Source: Dialister histaminiformans (GTDB lineage: Bacteria; Bacillota; Negativicutes; Veillonellales; Dialisteraceae). From it: a stretch of 42,305 nucleotides of DNA. The translations under genes were made by a program, and so were the position numbers. Every line of letters begins with the position of its first letter. Position 1 is the first letter of the stretch. Under the pieces are notes generated by a model. The model had not been told where the DNA came from. It saw nothing but the letters and a program-made list of their open reading frames with translations, and made no database searches. The DNA lies in assembly GCF_900103425.1 (NCBI RefSeq), contig NZ_FMXA01000013.1:1-42305 (forward strand), in the 5' to 3' direction. This document shows, piece by piece, positions 15,122-25,314 of the stretch.

Positions 15122-17963
15122 TCTTCTCCCTTTCCATAAATTTCTTCGTTCTGTCCATAACTATCCGGAGATACTGTCCAGTATAGGATTTTTTCTCACG
15201 GCATATGTCTTCCGGAGTGCCGACCGCGACAATCTCGCCGCCCCAGTCGCCCCCTTCCGGACCCAGATCAATGATGTAGTCTGCTACTTTGATCACATCC
15301 AGGTTATGTTCAATAACCACTACCGTGTTACCGGCATCGACCAGCTTCTGAAGCACCAGCAGCAGTTTACGTATATCCTCTGAATGAAGGCCTGTTGTCG
15401 GTTCATCCAGGATATACAGGGTATCCCCGGTATTTCTCCTCATCAGTTCTGTTGCCAGCTTTACACGCTGCGCCTCCCCGCCTGACATGGTAGTCGCCGG
15501 TTGTCCCAGATGGATGTATCCCAGCCCCACTTCCTGCATTGTTTCCAGTTTCCGCAGGATTTTAGGATGGTTTTCAAAGAAAGGAATCGCTTCATCCACT
15601 GTCATATTCAGTACATCATAAATATTCTTTCCTTTATAATGGACTTCCAGTGTTTCCCGGTTATACCGCGCGCCATGACATACTTCGCAGGGCACATAGA
15701 CATCGGAAAGAAACTGCATTTCAATCTTTATGATGCCATCCCCATGACAGGCTTCACATCGTCCACCTTTTACATTGAAGCTGAACCGCCCCGGCTTATA
15801 GCCTCTCATCTTGGCCTCCGAGGTCTGGCTGAACAGTTCACGTATATCGCTGAAAACTCCTACATAGGTGGCCGGATTGGATCTTGGCGTACGTCCAATG
15901 GGCTGCTGATCAATATTAATTATTTTATCAATATATTCCGCTCCGCGTATTTCCCGGCATTTCCCGGCTCCAAAAGGCGTCTTATTCAGCTTATTGGACA
16001 GGCCTTTGAAAAGAATATCATTTACCAGCGTACTCTTGCCTGAACCAGATTCACCGGTAACCACAGTAAATGCCCCCAGAGGAATGGATACATCAATATT
16101 TTTAAGGTTATGTTCCTGAGCTCCGAGGACCTGCAGGAAAAGGCCATTACCCTTTCTGCGATGTTCTGGAAGCGGTATATACTTCTTCCCTGATAGATAC
16201 AGACCGGTAATGGAAGCCGGATTGGCCTCAATTTCCTGCGGTGTTCCTTCCGCCATTACCCGGCCGCCGTTGTCGCCGGCTCCTGGGCCAATATCCACAA
16301 CCCAGTCAGCGGCCCGGATGGTATCTTCATCGTGTTCCACCACAATGACCGTATTTCCCAGATTGCGCATCCCCTTCAATGTGGCAATCAGCCGGTCATT
16401 ATCCCGCTGATGAAGCCCGATGGATGGTTCATCCAGTATGTACAGTACCCCTACCAGCCCTGAGCCAATCTGCGTAGCCAGACGTATTCTCTGCGCTTCG
16501 CCGCCGGAAAGCGTTGCCGCACTTCTTGCCAGGGTAAGATAATCCAGCCCTACATTGACCATGAAGGTGAGCCGATTTCTGATTTCCTTCAGAATCTGAG
16601 CGGCAATAATCTTTTCTTTTTCTGTCATTTCGACATGACGGAAAAAGTCCAGAAGCGCGCTGACTGACATGGCTGAAATTTCTGCAATGTTCTTATTTCC
16701 TATTTTGAATGCCAGGATTTCAGGCTTCAGCCTGGCCCCGTGGCAGACCGGGCATGGACGTTCCACCAGATATTCCGCCAGATCTTCTTTCATCTTATCT
16801 GTAAACGCTTCTTCATATCGCCTTTTTACCATGGGTATGATGCCTTCAAACATACGGGTATACTGCTTTACTTCGCCGCGCATATTCTCGTATTCAAAAT
16901 CCAGCGGATCTCCGCCCCCATACATAAAGACGTCTTTGGCTTCTGGGGAAAAATCATTAAAACAGCTATCCATGGTCAGGTCGTAATGTTTAAGCAGTGC
17001 CCCCAGCTGACGCATGAGCCAGCTATCCGGATTTACCGGAAATGGCCGTATGGCCCCCTGGCGGAAGGATATGTCCTTATCTGGCATCACCCGATCAAAA
17101 TCCACTTCAAGGGATGACCCCAGGCCTGTGCAGGCAGGACATGCCCCCAGAGGATTGTTGAATGAGAATATTCTTGGCTCCGGTTTGGGCAGGGAAATCC
17201 CACATTCCGGACAGGCGAAATGAACGCTGAACATATGATCCTCTCCGCCGATTTCATTGACAATCACCATACCATTGCCAAGCTGCAGTGCTGTTTCCAC
17301 CGAATCGGTAAGCCTCTTGGTGATTCCTTCCTTTATGATGATACGGTCAACCACTACTTCAATCGTATGTTTTTTTGTTTTTTCCAGAATAATATCATCA
17401 GCCAGAATCCGGATGGCTCCATCCACACGTACACGAACATATCCTTCCCGGCGAAGCTGTTCAAGCAGCTTCTTGTGCGTCCCTTTTTTGCCAAATGCCA
17501 CCGGCCCCAGAATCATAATCTTCGTGCGCGGTTCCATGTCCTCTACTGCATCCACAATCTGATCCACGGTCTGTCTCTTTATAGGCTTTCCACACCGGGG
17601 ACAGAACGCACGGCTCGCATGGGCAAACAGCATACGAAGATAATCATGGATTTCCGTCACCGTGCCTACTGTGGATCTTGGATTATGGCTTGTCGATTTC
17701 TGATCGATGGATATGGCCGGAGACAGCCCTTCAATTTTATCTACATCAGGCTTATTCATCTGACCGAGAAACTGCCGGGCATAGGCAGAGAGTGACTCTA
17801 CGTATTTACGCTGTCCTTCTGCATAAATGGTGTCAAAGGCCAGGGACGATTTTCCCGATCCCGACAATCCACTGAATACAATCAGCTTATTTCTCGGGAG
17901 TGTCAGGCTGATATTCTGCAGATTATTCTGTCTTGCCCCCTGAATAACGATTCCTTTTTCCAT
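15114..17963 (-). CDS. uvrA: excinuclease ABC subunit A
   Basis: A 949-aa DNA-damage recognition ATPase acting as a dimer that hands lesions to UvrB. Two ABC modules are visible with Walker A motifs GLSGSGKSS and GESGSGKST, and signatures [12 protein letters not shown] and [17 protein letters not shown] and two CxxC pairs ([16 protein letters not shown]) are zinc modules. The start ATG 17961-17963 has GGAGGT upstream; a start 33 nt further upstream adds unrelated residues. It lies between uvrB and uvrC. A hairpin of about 35 nt (17984-18020) separates it from uvrB. Confidence 0.98.
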   Translation of the reverse strand: MEKGIVIQGARQNNLQNISLTLPRNKLIVFSGLSGSGKSSLAFDTIYAEGQRKYVESLSAYARQFLGQMNKPDVDKIEGLSPAISIDQKSTSHNPRSTVGTVTEIHDYLRMLFAHASRAFCPRCGKPIKRQTVDQIVDAVEDMEPRTKIMILGPVAFGKKGTHKKLLEQLRREGYVRVRVDGAIRILADDIILEKTKKHTIEVVVDRIIIKEGITKRLTDSVETALQLGNGMVIVNEIGGEDHMFSVHFACPECGISLPKPEPRIFSFNNPLGACPACTGLGSSLEVDFDRVMPDKDISFRQGAIRPFPVNPDSWLMRQLGALLKHYDLTMDSCFNDFSPEAKDVFMYGGGDPLDFEYENMRGEVKQYTRMFEGIIPMVKRRYEEAFTDKMKEDLAEYLVERPCPVCHGARLKPEILAFKIGNKNIAEISAMSVSALLDFFRHVEMTEKEKIIAAQILKEIRNRLTFMVNVGLDYLTLARSAATLSGGEAQRIRLATQIGSGLVGVLYILDEPSIGLHQRDNDRLIATLKGMRNLGNTVIVVEHDEDTIRAADWVVDIGPGAGDNGGRVMAEGTPQEIEANPASITGLYLSGKKYIPLPEHRRKGNGLFLQVLGAQEHNLKNIDVSIPLGAFTVVTGESGSGKSTLVNDILFKGLSNKLNKTPFGAGKCREIRGAEYIDKIINIDQQPIGRTPRSNPATYVGVFSDIRELFSQTSEAKMRGYKPGRFSFNVKGGRCEACHGDGIIKIEMQFLSDVYVPCEVCHGARYNRETLEVHYKGKNIYDVLNMTVDEAIPFFENHPKILRKLETMQEVGLGYIHLGQPATTMSGGEAQRVKLATELMRRNTGDTLYILDEPTTGLHSEDIRKLLLVLQKLVDAGNTVVVIEHNLDVIKVADYIIDLGPEGGDWGGEIVAVGTPEDICREKKSYTGQYLRIVMDRTKKFMEREKND

Positions 17964-17983
17964 AAGACCTCCATGGGAATATA

Positions 17984-18020
17984 AAAGGGGATACAAAACC
18001 CTATATGGTTTTCCCCCTTT
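17984..18020 (-). repeat. hairpin between uvrB and uvrA
   Basis: AAAGGGG pairs with CCCCCTTT and, inside, AAAACC with GGTTTT. On the minus strand it is followed by TTTTAT, so it may act as a weak terminator or an mRNA 3'-end stabiliser, giving more UvrB than UvrA. Confidence 0.6.
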
Positions 18021-18032
18021 AATATCATTTGG

Positions 18033-20135
18033 TTATACTCTTTTCTTAAACTGGCGGTTTATTCGTTTTCTCCCGCTCTTCATAGTCTTCATTGCCGCAT
18101 CTGACCGAGAACCGAACCGTTCATTCCACTGCTGCCTGAGCTGTGCCAGCCTGTCTCTCCACATAGCTGCTTCTTCAAACTCCAGAGCTTTGGCTGCACG
18201 TTTCATATCCCGCTCTGTTTCGGTAATCTGCTGATACAGTTCATCATCAGAAATTTCCTGTTTCTTTCCGCCTCTGTAATCGGCCGGCTTTTCATCCACC
18301 TTAGTCAGATCAATCAGATCTTTGACCCGTTTCTGCACCGTCCGGGGAATTATATGATGTTCCTCATTATACTTTTGCTGAATCGAGCGGCGGCGGTTGG
18401 TTTCCTCTATGGCGTACCGCATCGATTTGGTTATTCTGTCAGCATACATGATGACATGTCCGTGCGCATTTCTGGCTGCACGGCCAATTACCTGAATCAT
18501 AGATGTTTCAGAACGCAGGAAGCCTTCCTTATCCGCATCCAGAATGGCGACCAGTGAAACTTCCGGCATATCCAGCCCTTCGCGAAGAAGGTTTATACCA
18601 ACCAGCACGTCAAAAACCCCGGCGCGCAGGTCCCGTATGATTTCAGCACGCTCAATGGTTGCTACGTCGGAATGGAGATATCTGACCTTGACTCCCATTT
18701 CCGTCAGGTAATCGGTCAGGTCCTCTGCCATTTTCTTAGTCAGTGTAGTAACCAGCACCCTTTCATTGAGCTTTTCCCGTTTATGAATTTCTCCCAGAAG
18801 ATCATCAATCTGCCCCTCAATTGGACGCACTTCAATATCCGGATCCAGAAGTCCAGTCGGGCGAATAATCTGTTCCGCCGTATTGGTCGACACTCCCAGT
18901 TCATACGGTCCCGGCGTTGCCGATACGTAAATTACCTGGTTGATTCTTTCCGTAAACTCATCAAATGTCAGCGGACGATTATCCAACGCACTGGGCAGAC
19001 GGAACCCATAATCCACCAATGTGGTCTTTCGTGAACGGTCACCATTATACATAGCCCGAAGCTGTGGCACCGTAACGTGGGATTCATCAATCATAAGCAA
19101 ATAGTCGTCAGGGAAATAATCCAGGAGAGTATAAGGAGGATCTCCGGGCTTGCGATTCGACATATGTCGTGAATAATTTTCAATGCCTGAACAATATCCC
19201 ACTTCCTGCATCATTTCCAGATCATATTCTGTACGCTGTTTGAGGCGCTGTGCTTCCAGCAGCTTATCCTGTGCCTTCAACACCTTCAGACGTTCATCCA
19301 GTTCCTTTTCAATACTGGTAATCGCCCTTTTCAGTTTGGGTCCTGTAGTTACGTAGTGCGAAGCCGGGAAAATGGCGATATGGTTTCGTTCTGCCACCGT
19401 TTCTCCGGTAAGCACATCAAATTCAGTCAGCCGGTCAATCTCATCACCAAACATTTCAATGCGCACCGCCGTATTATTTGAAGCGGCAGGGAATACATCA
19501 ATCGTATCCCCGTGCACACGAAACGTATCCCGTGTGAAGTTTATATCATTTCTCAGATACTGCATCTCCACAAGCCGGCTTAACAAATTCTCCTGCGTAA
19601 TTTCTTCCCCCGGCCGCAGGGACAGTCCCATGGTGCTGTAATCTTCCGGATCCCCTAACCCGTAAATACAGGACACCGAAGCAACAATGATTACATCCCG
19701 CCGTTCAAACAACGCCATTGTGGCCGAGTGACGCAGTCGGTCGATTTCTTCATTTCTTGAAGAATCCTTTTCAATATATGTATCAGTAGTCGGTATATAG
19801 GATTCCGGCTGATAATAATCATAATAGCTGACAAAATAATACACCGCATTGTCAGGGAAAAAATCCTTAATCTCACTGGCTGTCTGTGCCGCCAGCGTCT
19901 TATTCGGTGAAATAATAAGGGTAGGCCTCTGTACCTGCTGAATAATATTGGCCATGGTAAATGTCTTACCTGTACCCGTAGCCCCTACAAGGACCTGTGC
20001 CCAGTGTCCGTCATTGAGCCCATCGACCAGCGTGTGAATAGCTTTAGGCTGGTCCCCCATAGGTTTAAAAGGAGCCTTCAGCGTGAAAGGAATGGCCGGT
20101 TCCTGGTAATTACGTTTAATGCGGGATTTGTTCAT
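18033..20135 (-). CDS. uvrB: excinuclease ABC subunit B
   Basis: A 700-aa helicase-like damage verifier. Walker A GATGTGKT lies near residues 51-58, the DNA-clamping beta-hairpin segment [12 protein letters not shown] follows, and the helicase motif DESH and later motifs ([18 protein letters not shown]) are present. A C-terminal UVR motif ([15 protein letters not shown]) contacts UvrC. It is somewhat longer than the typical 660-670 aa because of a basic tail. First gene of uvrB-uvrA-uvrC, the full enzyme in one unit. A TGATATAAT extended -10 is at 20160-20168, and a degenerate SOS-like palindrome is at 20176-20189. Confidence 0.98.
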   Translation of the reverse strand: MNKSRIKRNYQEPAIPFTLKAPFKPMGDQPKAIHTLVDGLNDGHWAQVLVGATGTGKTFTMANIIQQVQRPTLIISPNKTLAAQTASEIKDFFPDNAVYYFVSYYDYYQPESYIPTTDTYIEKDSSRNEEIDRLRHSATMALFERRDVIIVASVSCIYGLGDPEDYSTMGLSLRPGEEITQENLLSRLVEMQYLRNDINFTRDTFRVHGDTIDVFPAASNNTAVRIEMFGDEIDRLTEFDVLTGETVAERNHIAIFPASHYVTTGPKLKRAITSIEKELDERLKVLKAQDKLLEAQRLKQRTEYDLEMMQEVGYCSGIENYSRHMSNRKPGDPPYTLLDYFPDDYLLMIDESHVTVPQLRAMYNGDRSRKTTLVDYGFRLPSALDNRPLTFDEFTERINQVIYVSATPGPYELGVSTNTAEQIIRPTGLLDPDIEVRPIEGQIDDLLGEIHKREKLNERVLVTTLTKKMAEDLTDYLTEMGVKVRYLHSDVATIERAEIIRDLRAGVFDVLVGINLLREGLDMPEVSLVAILDADKEGFLRSETSMIQVIGRAARNAHGHVIMYADRITKSMRYAIEETNRRRSIQQKYNEEHHIIPRTVQKRVKDLIDLTKVDEKPADYRGGKKQEISDDELYQQITETERDMKRAAKALEFEEAAMWRDRLAQLRQQWNERFGSRSDAAMKTMKSGRKRINRQFKKRV

Positions 20136-20159
20136 AAGTGTACCTCGTTTTCTTTTCTC

Positions 20160-20168
20160 ATTATATCA
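20160..20168 (-). promoter_or_regulatory. extended -10 promoter of uvrBAC
   Basis: TGATATAAT on the minus strand, 25 bp upstream of the uvrB start; possible -35 TGAACA at 18 bp spacing. Confidence 0.6.
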
Positions 20169-20263
20169 TCAGAGGCAACCATATGTTCAGGGGCAGCCAG
20201 GGCCTGTCCGGCCGGCATTTTGCCTTCTCCTGAATCAGTTTTCTCTTTCCATGTGTAAAGATT

Positions 20264-20295
20264 AAAAAAGTGCTGTGAACTGTCACAACACTTTT
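20264..20295 (-). terminator. terminator of the small membrane protein gene
   Basis: AAAAGTGTTGTGA pairs with TCACAGCACTTTT (one mismatch) on the minus strand and is followed by TT, 10 bp after the stop codon. Confidence 0.85.
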
Positions 20296-20305
20296 AATTA
20301 CCTGT

Positions 20306-20635
20306 TTATCGAAGCAGTCTGGAAACCACATAAACCAGAGCCGCGACGGCCAGTATTGCCCCAAATCCGACAAAGGCAAACCAGACCGCGACTGCCAGCA
20401 GCATAAGGAAGCCAATGAAGGCCGCCCCATACAGGATCTTCTTCCACAGCGGCAGACTGTGTATATGAATTACATGGATTCCTGCCTGTTTTGCAGCATC
20501 ATCCCAGTCCATCTGTTCCCGGCTGCGCTCTTCCTGTCCGTTTTCGTTCAGCGTAAGGCCCTGAAAATCATGGACATCGGTTTCACTCATCACCTGAGGC
20601 TCTTCATGAACCTGTGTATTCTTATCTTCTGTCAT
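20306..20635 (-). CDS. hypothetical membrane protein, 109 aa
   Basis: I do not recognise a family. The first 60 residues are acidic and polar (many Asp, Glu, Gln), with a short HVIHIHS stretch. Two hydrophobic segments follow (about 68-86 and 90-106), ending in a basic VSRLLR tail. It is probably an inner-membrane protein with a cytoplasmic N-terminus. It has a plausible site (GAGGAT) before the ATG, its own terminator, and sits alone between gatB and uvrB. Coding is supported by clean boundaries rather than by homology. Confidence 0.7.
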   Translation of the reverse strand: MTEDKNTQVHEEPQVMSETDVHDFQGLTLNENGQEERSREQMDWDDAAKQAGIHVIHIHSLPLWKKILYGAAFIGFLMLLAVAVWFAFVGFGAILAVAALVYVVSRLLR

Positions 20636-20813
20636 CCGTTTATCCTCATATTTTGACCAGCTGCAGTTTCAGAACCCGGCAATTACAACACATCCTGCAC
20701 ATATTTTCCTGCAACGCTGTCATTCAACTTATGATTTAATATTATCATAGTTTGACATATTTTATCCAGAATCCATCTCATCCCATTTTCTCTTCTGCCT
20801 GCACGAAGGCAGC

Positions 20814-20848
20814 AAAAAGACTGATGCCTTCATAAGCATCAGTCTTTT
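20814..20848 (-). terminator. terminator of gatCAB
   Basis: AAAAGACTGATGC pairs perfectly with GCATCAGTCTTTT around a 7-nt loop; the minus strand ends in TTTTT. Confidence 0.92.
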
Positions 20849-20881
20849 CTGTTCATGATTTAACTGTTGATTCAGCCCGGA

Positions 20882-22327
20882 TTACAGAGCCTGCAGTTTC
20901 TTAATCAGAATACCACTGACCATGCGCGGATTAGCCTTACCATGAGATTTCTTCATGATCTGTCCAATCATTGCGCCCATAGCCTTCTTATTGCCGGACT
21001 TGAAGTCAGCCACAGCCTTTGGATTTTCAGCAATCGCTTCATCCACCATGGCTTCCAGTGCACCGGTATCGCTAATCTGAACCAGTCCCTGTTCCTTAAC
21101 AATAGTCTCAGCGCTCTTGCCGGTTTCCCACATTTCAGGGAAAATCTTCTTGGCAATCTTGCCGGAAATAGTCCCCTTGGTGATAAGCTTCAGCAGTTCA
21201 GCCATAGCTTCCGGAGTCACCTTGGAATCTTTGATTTCCAGACCGTTTTCGGACAGCTTGCCTGCCAGTTCACCCATCAGCCAGTTGCACGCTTCCTTGG
21301 CATCAGCCCCTGCTTTGACCATAGCTTCAAAGAAATCCGCTCTGTCCTTATCGCTGGTCACATACGCAGCATCATAAGCGGACAGGCCATAGGATTCCAT
21401 ATACCGTGCCTTACGGGCATCCGGAAGTTCCGGCAGTGTCTTTCTGATGTTTTCAATATATTCATCAGATACGGTGAACGGGACAAGGTCCGGTTCCGGG
21501 AAGTAACGATAATCGTTGGCTTCTTCCTTGGAACGCATGCTCTTGGTTACCCCTTCATTTTCATCCCAGGTTCTGGTTTCCTGCTTGATGGTACCGCCTG
21601 CTTCAAGAATTTCTGCCTGACGCAGTGCTTCATATTCAATAGCCCGTTCAACCCCTTTAAAGGAGTTGATATTCTTAATTTCTGTCTTGGTGCCCAGTTC
21701 CTTCTGTCCTACCGGACGTACAGATACATTGGCATCGCAGCGCAGAGAACCTTCTTCCATACGGCAGTCTGAAATGCCGCAGTACTGAAGAATGGCACGC
21801 ATCTTTTCCATATAGGCAACCGCCTGTTTAGCTGATCTCATATCCGGTTCGGATACGATTTCCAACAGTGGTGTGCCTGTACGGTTGTAATCTACCAGGG
21901 AATAATCCGCTGTGGTGATGGAAGAGCCATGATGAACCAGCTTGCCGGCATCTTCTTCCATATGCGCACGGGTAATGCGGATACGGCTTACTTCCCCATC
22001 CACTTCCACGTCGAGATAGCCATGTTCACAGATTGGCAGGTCAAACTGGGAAGTCTGGAAATTCTTCGGAAGGTCCGGATAGTAATAATTCTTTCTGTCA
22101 AATTTGCTGAAGCGGGAGATTTCGCAGTTCAATGCCAGTCCGGCACGCACAGCAAATTCAAGTACTTTCTTATTCAGCACCGGCAATACGCCTGGAAGTC
22201 CCAGACATACCGGGCAGACATTGGTATTCGGGTCTGCACCAAAAGAGGTTTTGCAGTTACAGAAAATCTTTGTGGCCGTATGAAGCTCTGTATGCACTTC
22301 AAGCCCAATTACTGCTTCGTATTTCAT
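20882..22327 (-). CDS. gatB: Asp/Glu-tRNA amidotransferase subunit B
   Basis: A 481-aa subunit of the GatCAB transamidosome that binds misacylated Glu-tRNA(Gln) or Asp-tRNA(Asn) and activates it with ATP. It contains the cradle domain with LEVHTELHT at the N-terminus, [19 protein letters not shown] (cysteines of the zinc site), and [13 protein letters not shown]. The C-terminal YqeY-like tail domain is about 330-480. Its ATG is 2 nt after the gatA stop codon. Third gene of gatC-gatA-gatB. Confidence 0.98.
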   Translation of the reverse strand: MKYEAVIGLEVHTELHTATKIFCNCKTSFGADPNTNVCPVCLGLPGVLPVLNKKVLEFAVRAGLALNCEISRFSKFDRKNYYYPDLPKNFQTSQFDLPICEHGYLDVEVDGEVSRIRITRAHMEEDAGKLVHHGSSITTADYSLVDYNRTGTPLLEIVSEPDMRSAKQAVAYMEKMRAILQYCGISDCRMEEGSLRCDANVSVRPVGQKELGTKTEIKNINSFKGVERAIEYEALRQAEILEAGGTIKQETRTWDENEGVTKSMRSKEEANDYRYFPEPDLVPFTVSDEYIENIRKTLPELPDARKARYMESYGLSAYDAAYVTSDKDRADFFEAMVKAGADAKEACNWLMGELAGKLSENGLEIKDSKVTPEAMAELLKLITKGTISGKIAKKIFPEMWETGKSAETIVKEQGLVQISDTGALEAMVDEAIAENPKAVADFKSGNKKAMGAMIGQIMKKSHGKANPRMVSGILIKKLQAL

Positions 22328-22329
22328 GC

Positions 22330-23781
22330 TTACATTTCTCCTTTCGGTGCGGTCTTTGTGAATTCAGGATGATTCTGTTCAAATGTGTACGCTGCACGTA
22401 AAATCTTCTTTTCTCCCAGTGCCGGTCCGATAATCTGCATGCCCAGCGGCAGTCCATTGTGGAATCCTGCCGGGATGCTGATAGACGGTAAACCAGCCAG
22501 GTTGACCGGGACGGTACAGATATCTTCCATATACAGAGACAGCGGATCAGAGAATGCGCCAAACTTAAATGCTGTGCCGGATGCAGACGGTGCAATCAGT
22601 ACATCACACTGTTCATAGGCCCGGTCAAAGTCTTCCTTAAGCAGGCGGCGAACCTTGAGCGCCTTCTTATAATAGGCATCATAATATCCTGCGGAAAGTA
22701 CATAGTTCCCCAGCATGATACGGCGTTTAACTTCCTTGCCGAAGCCCTGTGTTCTGGTATTGATGTACATATCCACAATGTTATCTCCCGGAGCACGGAA
22801 TCCATAGCTTACGCCATCATAACGTGCCAGGTTGGAGCTGGCTTCTGCCGGTGCAATAATGTAATAAACCGATACACCGCTCTTAATATGCGGAATAGAA
22901 ACCGGAACAATTTCAGCTCCTGCTTCCTTAAAGAAAGCAATGGCCTTTTCAATAGCTTCTCTGGTTTCCGGTTTAATGCCCTTTCCGAAGAATTCTTCCG
23001 GAACGCCGATCTTCATGCCCTTGACATCATTGACCAGAGCTTCGGTATAGTCTGCCTTTTCCATAGGGATAGAGGTAGAATCCCGTTCATCATGCCCTGC
23101 AATCGCGTTGAGAACGATAGCCGCATCAGTTACATCTCTGGTAATCGGTCCAATCTGGTCCAGAGAGGAAGAAAAGGCAATAAGGCCATAACGGGAAACC
23201 AGGCCATAGGTTGGCTTCAGGCCTACCAGGCCGCAGAAAGAAGCCGGCTGACGGATAGATCCGCCGGTATCAGAGCCCAGTGCCCAGACCGCTTCCCCTG
23301 CTGCTACAGCCGCTGCGCTGCCGCCAGAAGAACCGCCAGGTACATATTCCGTGTTCCACGGATTCATGGATGGCCCAAAATAAGAGTTCTCGGTAGAGCT
23401 GCCCATGGCGAATTCATCCATATTGGTCTTACCTACCGACACATAATCATTGGCTTCCAGTCGTTCAATAACCCCTGCATCATAAGGAGATGTCCAGTTT
23501 TCCAGCATACGGGAAGCCGCTGTACATTTCTGTCCTCTGATGACAATGTTATCCTTGATTGCTCCGGGAATACCGGCCAGTGCAGCAATTTTTTCACCTG
23601 CTGCAATTTTAGCATCCACTGCCGCTGCCTGCTTCAGTGCTTCTTCATCATTGACAGAAAGGAAAGCATGAATATCGCCCTCCACCTGCTGACGATGTGC
23701 AATGAACTGTCTGGTTAATTCCACAGAAGAAATTTCCTTCTGTATCAGCTTTTCATGAAGTTCATGAATTGTATAACCCAC
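22330..23781 (-). CDS. gatA: Asp/Glu-tRNA amidotransferase subunit A
   Basis: A 483-aa amidase subunit that releases ammonia from glutamine and channels it to GatB. The amidase-signature Ser-cisSer-Lys triad is complete: Lys76 (GAIKDN), Ser151 (GGSSGG) and Ser175 (DTGGSIR), with the same spacing as in known GatA enzymes. The start is GTG (23779-23781) with AGGAGG seven bases upstream. It lies 11 bp behind gatC. Confidence 0.98.
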   Translation of the reverse strand: MGYTIHELHEKLIQKEISSVELTRQFIAHRQQVEGDIHAFLSVNDEEALKQAAAVDAKIAAGEKIAALAGIPGAIKDNIVIRGQKCTAASRMLENWTSPYDAGVIERLEANDYVSVGKTNMDEFAMGSSTENSYFGPSMNPWNTEYVPGGSSGGSAAAVAAGEAVWALGSDTGGSIRQPASFCGLVGLKPTYGLVSRYGLIAFSSSLDQIGPITRDVTDAAIVLNAIAGHDERDSTSIPMEKADYTEALVNDVKGMKIGVPEEFFGKGIKPETREAIEKAIAFFKEAGAEIVPVSIPHIKSGVSVYYIIAPAEASSNLARYDGVSYGFRAPGDNIVDMYINTRTQGFGKEVKRRIMLGNYVLSAGYYDAYYKKALKVRRLLKEDFDRAYEQCDVLIAPSASGTAFKFGAFSDPLSLYMEDICTVPVNLAGLPSISIPAGFHNGLPLGMQIIGPALGEKKILRAAYTFEQNHPEFTKTAPKGEM

Positions 23782-23792
23782 TTGTCTGCCTC

Positions 23793-24077
23793 CTATATGA
23801 TTCTAGGTACTTTGAAATAACCGTCTTCTTTTTCCGGCGCATTCATCAAAGCCTGTTCGTTAGTAAAAGATGTATGCGGCTTATCTTCACGCATAACATT
23901 AAACTGTTCTACCGCATGAGCCATTGGTGCTACATTTTCCGTGTCATACTGGTTCAATTCTTCCATATAGGTCAGAATTCCACTCATAGAGTCTTCCAGT
24001 TCCTCGATTTCCTTATCAGTAAAGGATAAACGGGAAAGAAGAGCTACCTTTTTTACTTCTTCAGCTGTAATTTTCAA
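23793..24077 (-). CDS. gatC: Asp/Glu-tRNA amidotransferase subunit C
   Basis: A 94-aa belt-like subunit that wraps around GatA and GatB and stabilises the complex. The start KITAEEVKKVALLSRLSF and the segment LEDSMSGILTYMEELNQYDT are typical. I prefer the TTG at 24075-24077, which gives the family's MKI N-terminus and leaves AAGGAAGTGG as ribosome binding site. A GTG 9 nt upstream (24086) would sit only one base behind AAGGA. First gene of gatCAB. Confidence 0.93.
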   Translation of the reverse strand: MKITAEEVKKVALLSRLSFTDKEIEELEDSMSGILTYMEELNQYDTENVAPMAHAVEQFNVMREDKPHTSFTNEQALMNAPEKEDGYFKVPRII

Positions 24078-24125
24078 AGTTTCCACTTCCTTCTTTAAGA
24101 CATTTGCTTCTATATTTTACCAGAT

Positions 24126-24141
24126 TTCAAGTCAACTTGAA
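24126..24141. promoter_or_regulatory. palindrome in the gatC promoter region
   Basis: TTCAAGT, two bases, ACTTGAA: a perfect 7-bp inverted repeat about 50-65 bp before gatC. It overlaps a TTGACT hexamer that could serve as -35 with TATAGA (15 bp spacing, not ideal). It may be an operator. Confidence 0.45.
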
Positions 24142-24197
24142 CAGATAGCCTGCTAAATAAATGACAATCCGGACCAACCTCATTCATAATTAGCGAA

Positions 24198-24219
24198 TTG
24201 CAATAAATAACGCAACACT
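24198..24219. repeat. left terminal inverted repeat of the IS
   Basis: Reads TTGCAATAAATAACGCAACA and two more bases; pairs with 25164-25185 at 17 of 22 positions, with GCAACA and ATAA blocks conserved. Confidence 0.75.
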
Positions 24220-24221
24220 TT

Positions 24222-25092
24222 TCACAAATTAGAAATTTCCTGTGTAAACATCTCTGATGCAGACCTGAATCCAAGACATTTTCGTGGTCTTTCATTAATC
24301 AATGACACGCTTCTATCCAGCTCTTCCTGATTGATGGCAGAGAATAATGTACCCTTAGGATAAAATTCTCTGAGCAGACCATTGGAATTTTCATTGGCTC
24401 CGCGTTGCCGTGAGGAATATGCCTCTGCAAAATAGAAGGGAATGCCCATGGCCTCTATCTCCCGGAAACAGGCAAATTCCTTCCCTCTGTCTGATGTCAT
24501 GCTTCGGAAACAGTTCTTTCCATATCGCTTTATCAGCTGTTTAACCGCATATAGCATAGATTTAGCAGAACAATCCGGAATACAAATCGTCACATAGAAA
24601 CGCGTTTTGCGTTCCAGGAAGGTGGCTTCACAGGCCTTATCTTTTCCACGAGGAGATACTACGGTATCAATCTCCCAATGCCCAAAAGTCTTTCGTGTCT
24701 CTACTTCGGGCGGTCTGTCAGAGATGGGAGTTCCAATCAAGAACTTTCCTCTGATTTCCATGGTCCTGAAAGGTTTTCCTTTACGACGAAAAACCTTTTC
24801 ATCAACGAAGAACCTTTTCATCGACGGAAAGTTGTTTATTATGAATCCAGTTATAGATGGTTTTAGCTAGAGAAGCAGTAAAGATGGTGCATCTCCCCTT
24901 GGTAGAGCGGCATAAGGAGGCATGGGCTTCTGCACGTTCAGCGAAATACTGCCCCGGTGAACGCTTGAACTCACGAGAAATGGTGGAAGGATGTACCTTC
25001 ATAAGGGACGCAATTTTACGAACAGAATGACCTTCAAGCACCTATGCTTCTATCTGATAACGTTCTTTTATGGTAAGATGGGAATAACTCAT
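24222..25092 (-). pseudogene. IS30-family transposase, broken by a stop and a frameshift
   Basis: Reading from ATG 25092, MSYSHLTIKERYQIEA runs into TAG at 25042-25044. The same frame continues with the IS30 N-terminal helix-turn-helix (GHSVRKIASLMKVHPSTISR) to 24802. The catalytic DDE domain then continues in another frame to 24222: HWEIDTVVSPRGKD has the first Asp, MTSDRGKEF the second, ANENSNGLLREFYPKGT the Glu. The shift coincides with a 19-bp tandem duplication (24788-24825). Removing one copy would restore a single frame, so these are two inactivating lesions in an otherwise full-length gene. Confidence 0.9.
24788..24825. repeat. 19-bp tandem duplication inside the transposase
   Basis: Two adjacent 19-bp copies (24788-24806 and 24807-24825) differ at two positions. 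Because 19 is not a multiple of three, the duplication shifts the transposase frame. The two differences suggest it is not recent. Confidence 0.85.
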
Positions 25093-25159
25093 ATTGGTAG
25101 TCCTTTCTATAATGTATTTGTCGTTATTCACATTTTACAGGAAACTACCAATATGAGTT
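25086..25159. repeat. 16-bp inverted repeat around the transposase start
   Basis: AACTCATATTGGTAGT (25086-25101) is perfectly complementary to 25144-25159. The ATG (25090-25092) and the GGA of its ribosome binding site are inside one arm. Only transcripts entering from outside the element would contain both arms and fold. Confidence 0.85.
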
Positions 25160-25163
25160 TTTT

Positions 25164-25185
25164 ACTGTTGCATTATATTTTACAA
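25164..25185. repeat. right terminal inverted repeat of the IS
   Basis: On the minus strand begins TTGTAAAATATAATGCAACA; partner of 24198-24219. Confidence 0.75.
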
Positions 25186-25193
25186 TCTACGTT

Positions 25194-25203
25194 ATGGTAA
25201 AAT
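25194..25203 (+). promoter_or_regulatory. possible extended -10 of the LuxR-type regulator
   Basis: ATGGTAAAAT, a TGn-extended -10 about 110 bp before the chosen start and 9 bp outside the IS end. No clear -35, and any -35 would lie in the IS terminus. Confidence 0.35.
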
Positions 25204-25314
25204 GAATGTATATTAAATTTAAGTTATAAATTTATGTTAACACAGAGTACCCAGAAAAACGGTATCTGCTGTCCGTTCAAAATCTTAGCTTACTCCCCGG
25301 AGAGGTGTCCAATT

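Larger units (their letters stand above)
24198..25185 (-). mobile_element. decayed IS30-family insertion sequence
   Basis: A 988-bp element bounded by imperfect 22-bp terminal inverted repeats (24198-24219 and 25164-25185; 17 of 22 match). It carries one transposase gene on the minus strand that is broken twice. The termini resemble IS30-family ends. No matching target duplication is evident at the edges, as expected for an old insertion. It lies between gatC and the LuxR-type regulator. Confidence 0.88.

Noticed and set aside
25234-25314. 27 extra N-terminal codons of the LuxR-type regulator
   Set aside because: The upstream ATG has no ribosome binding site, while ATG 25315 has GGAGAGGTG at proper distance and begins just before the recognisable domain.
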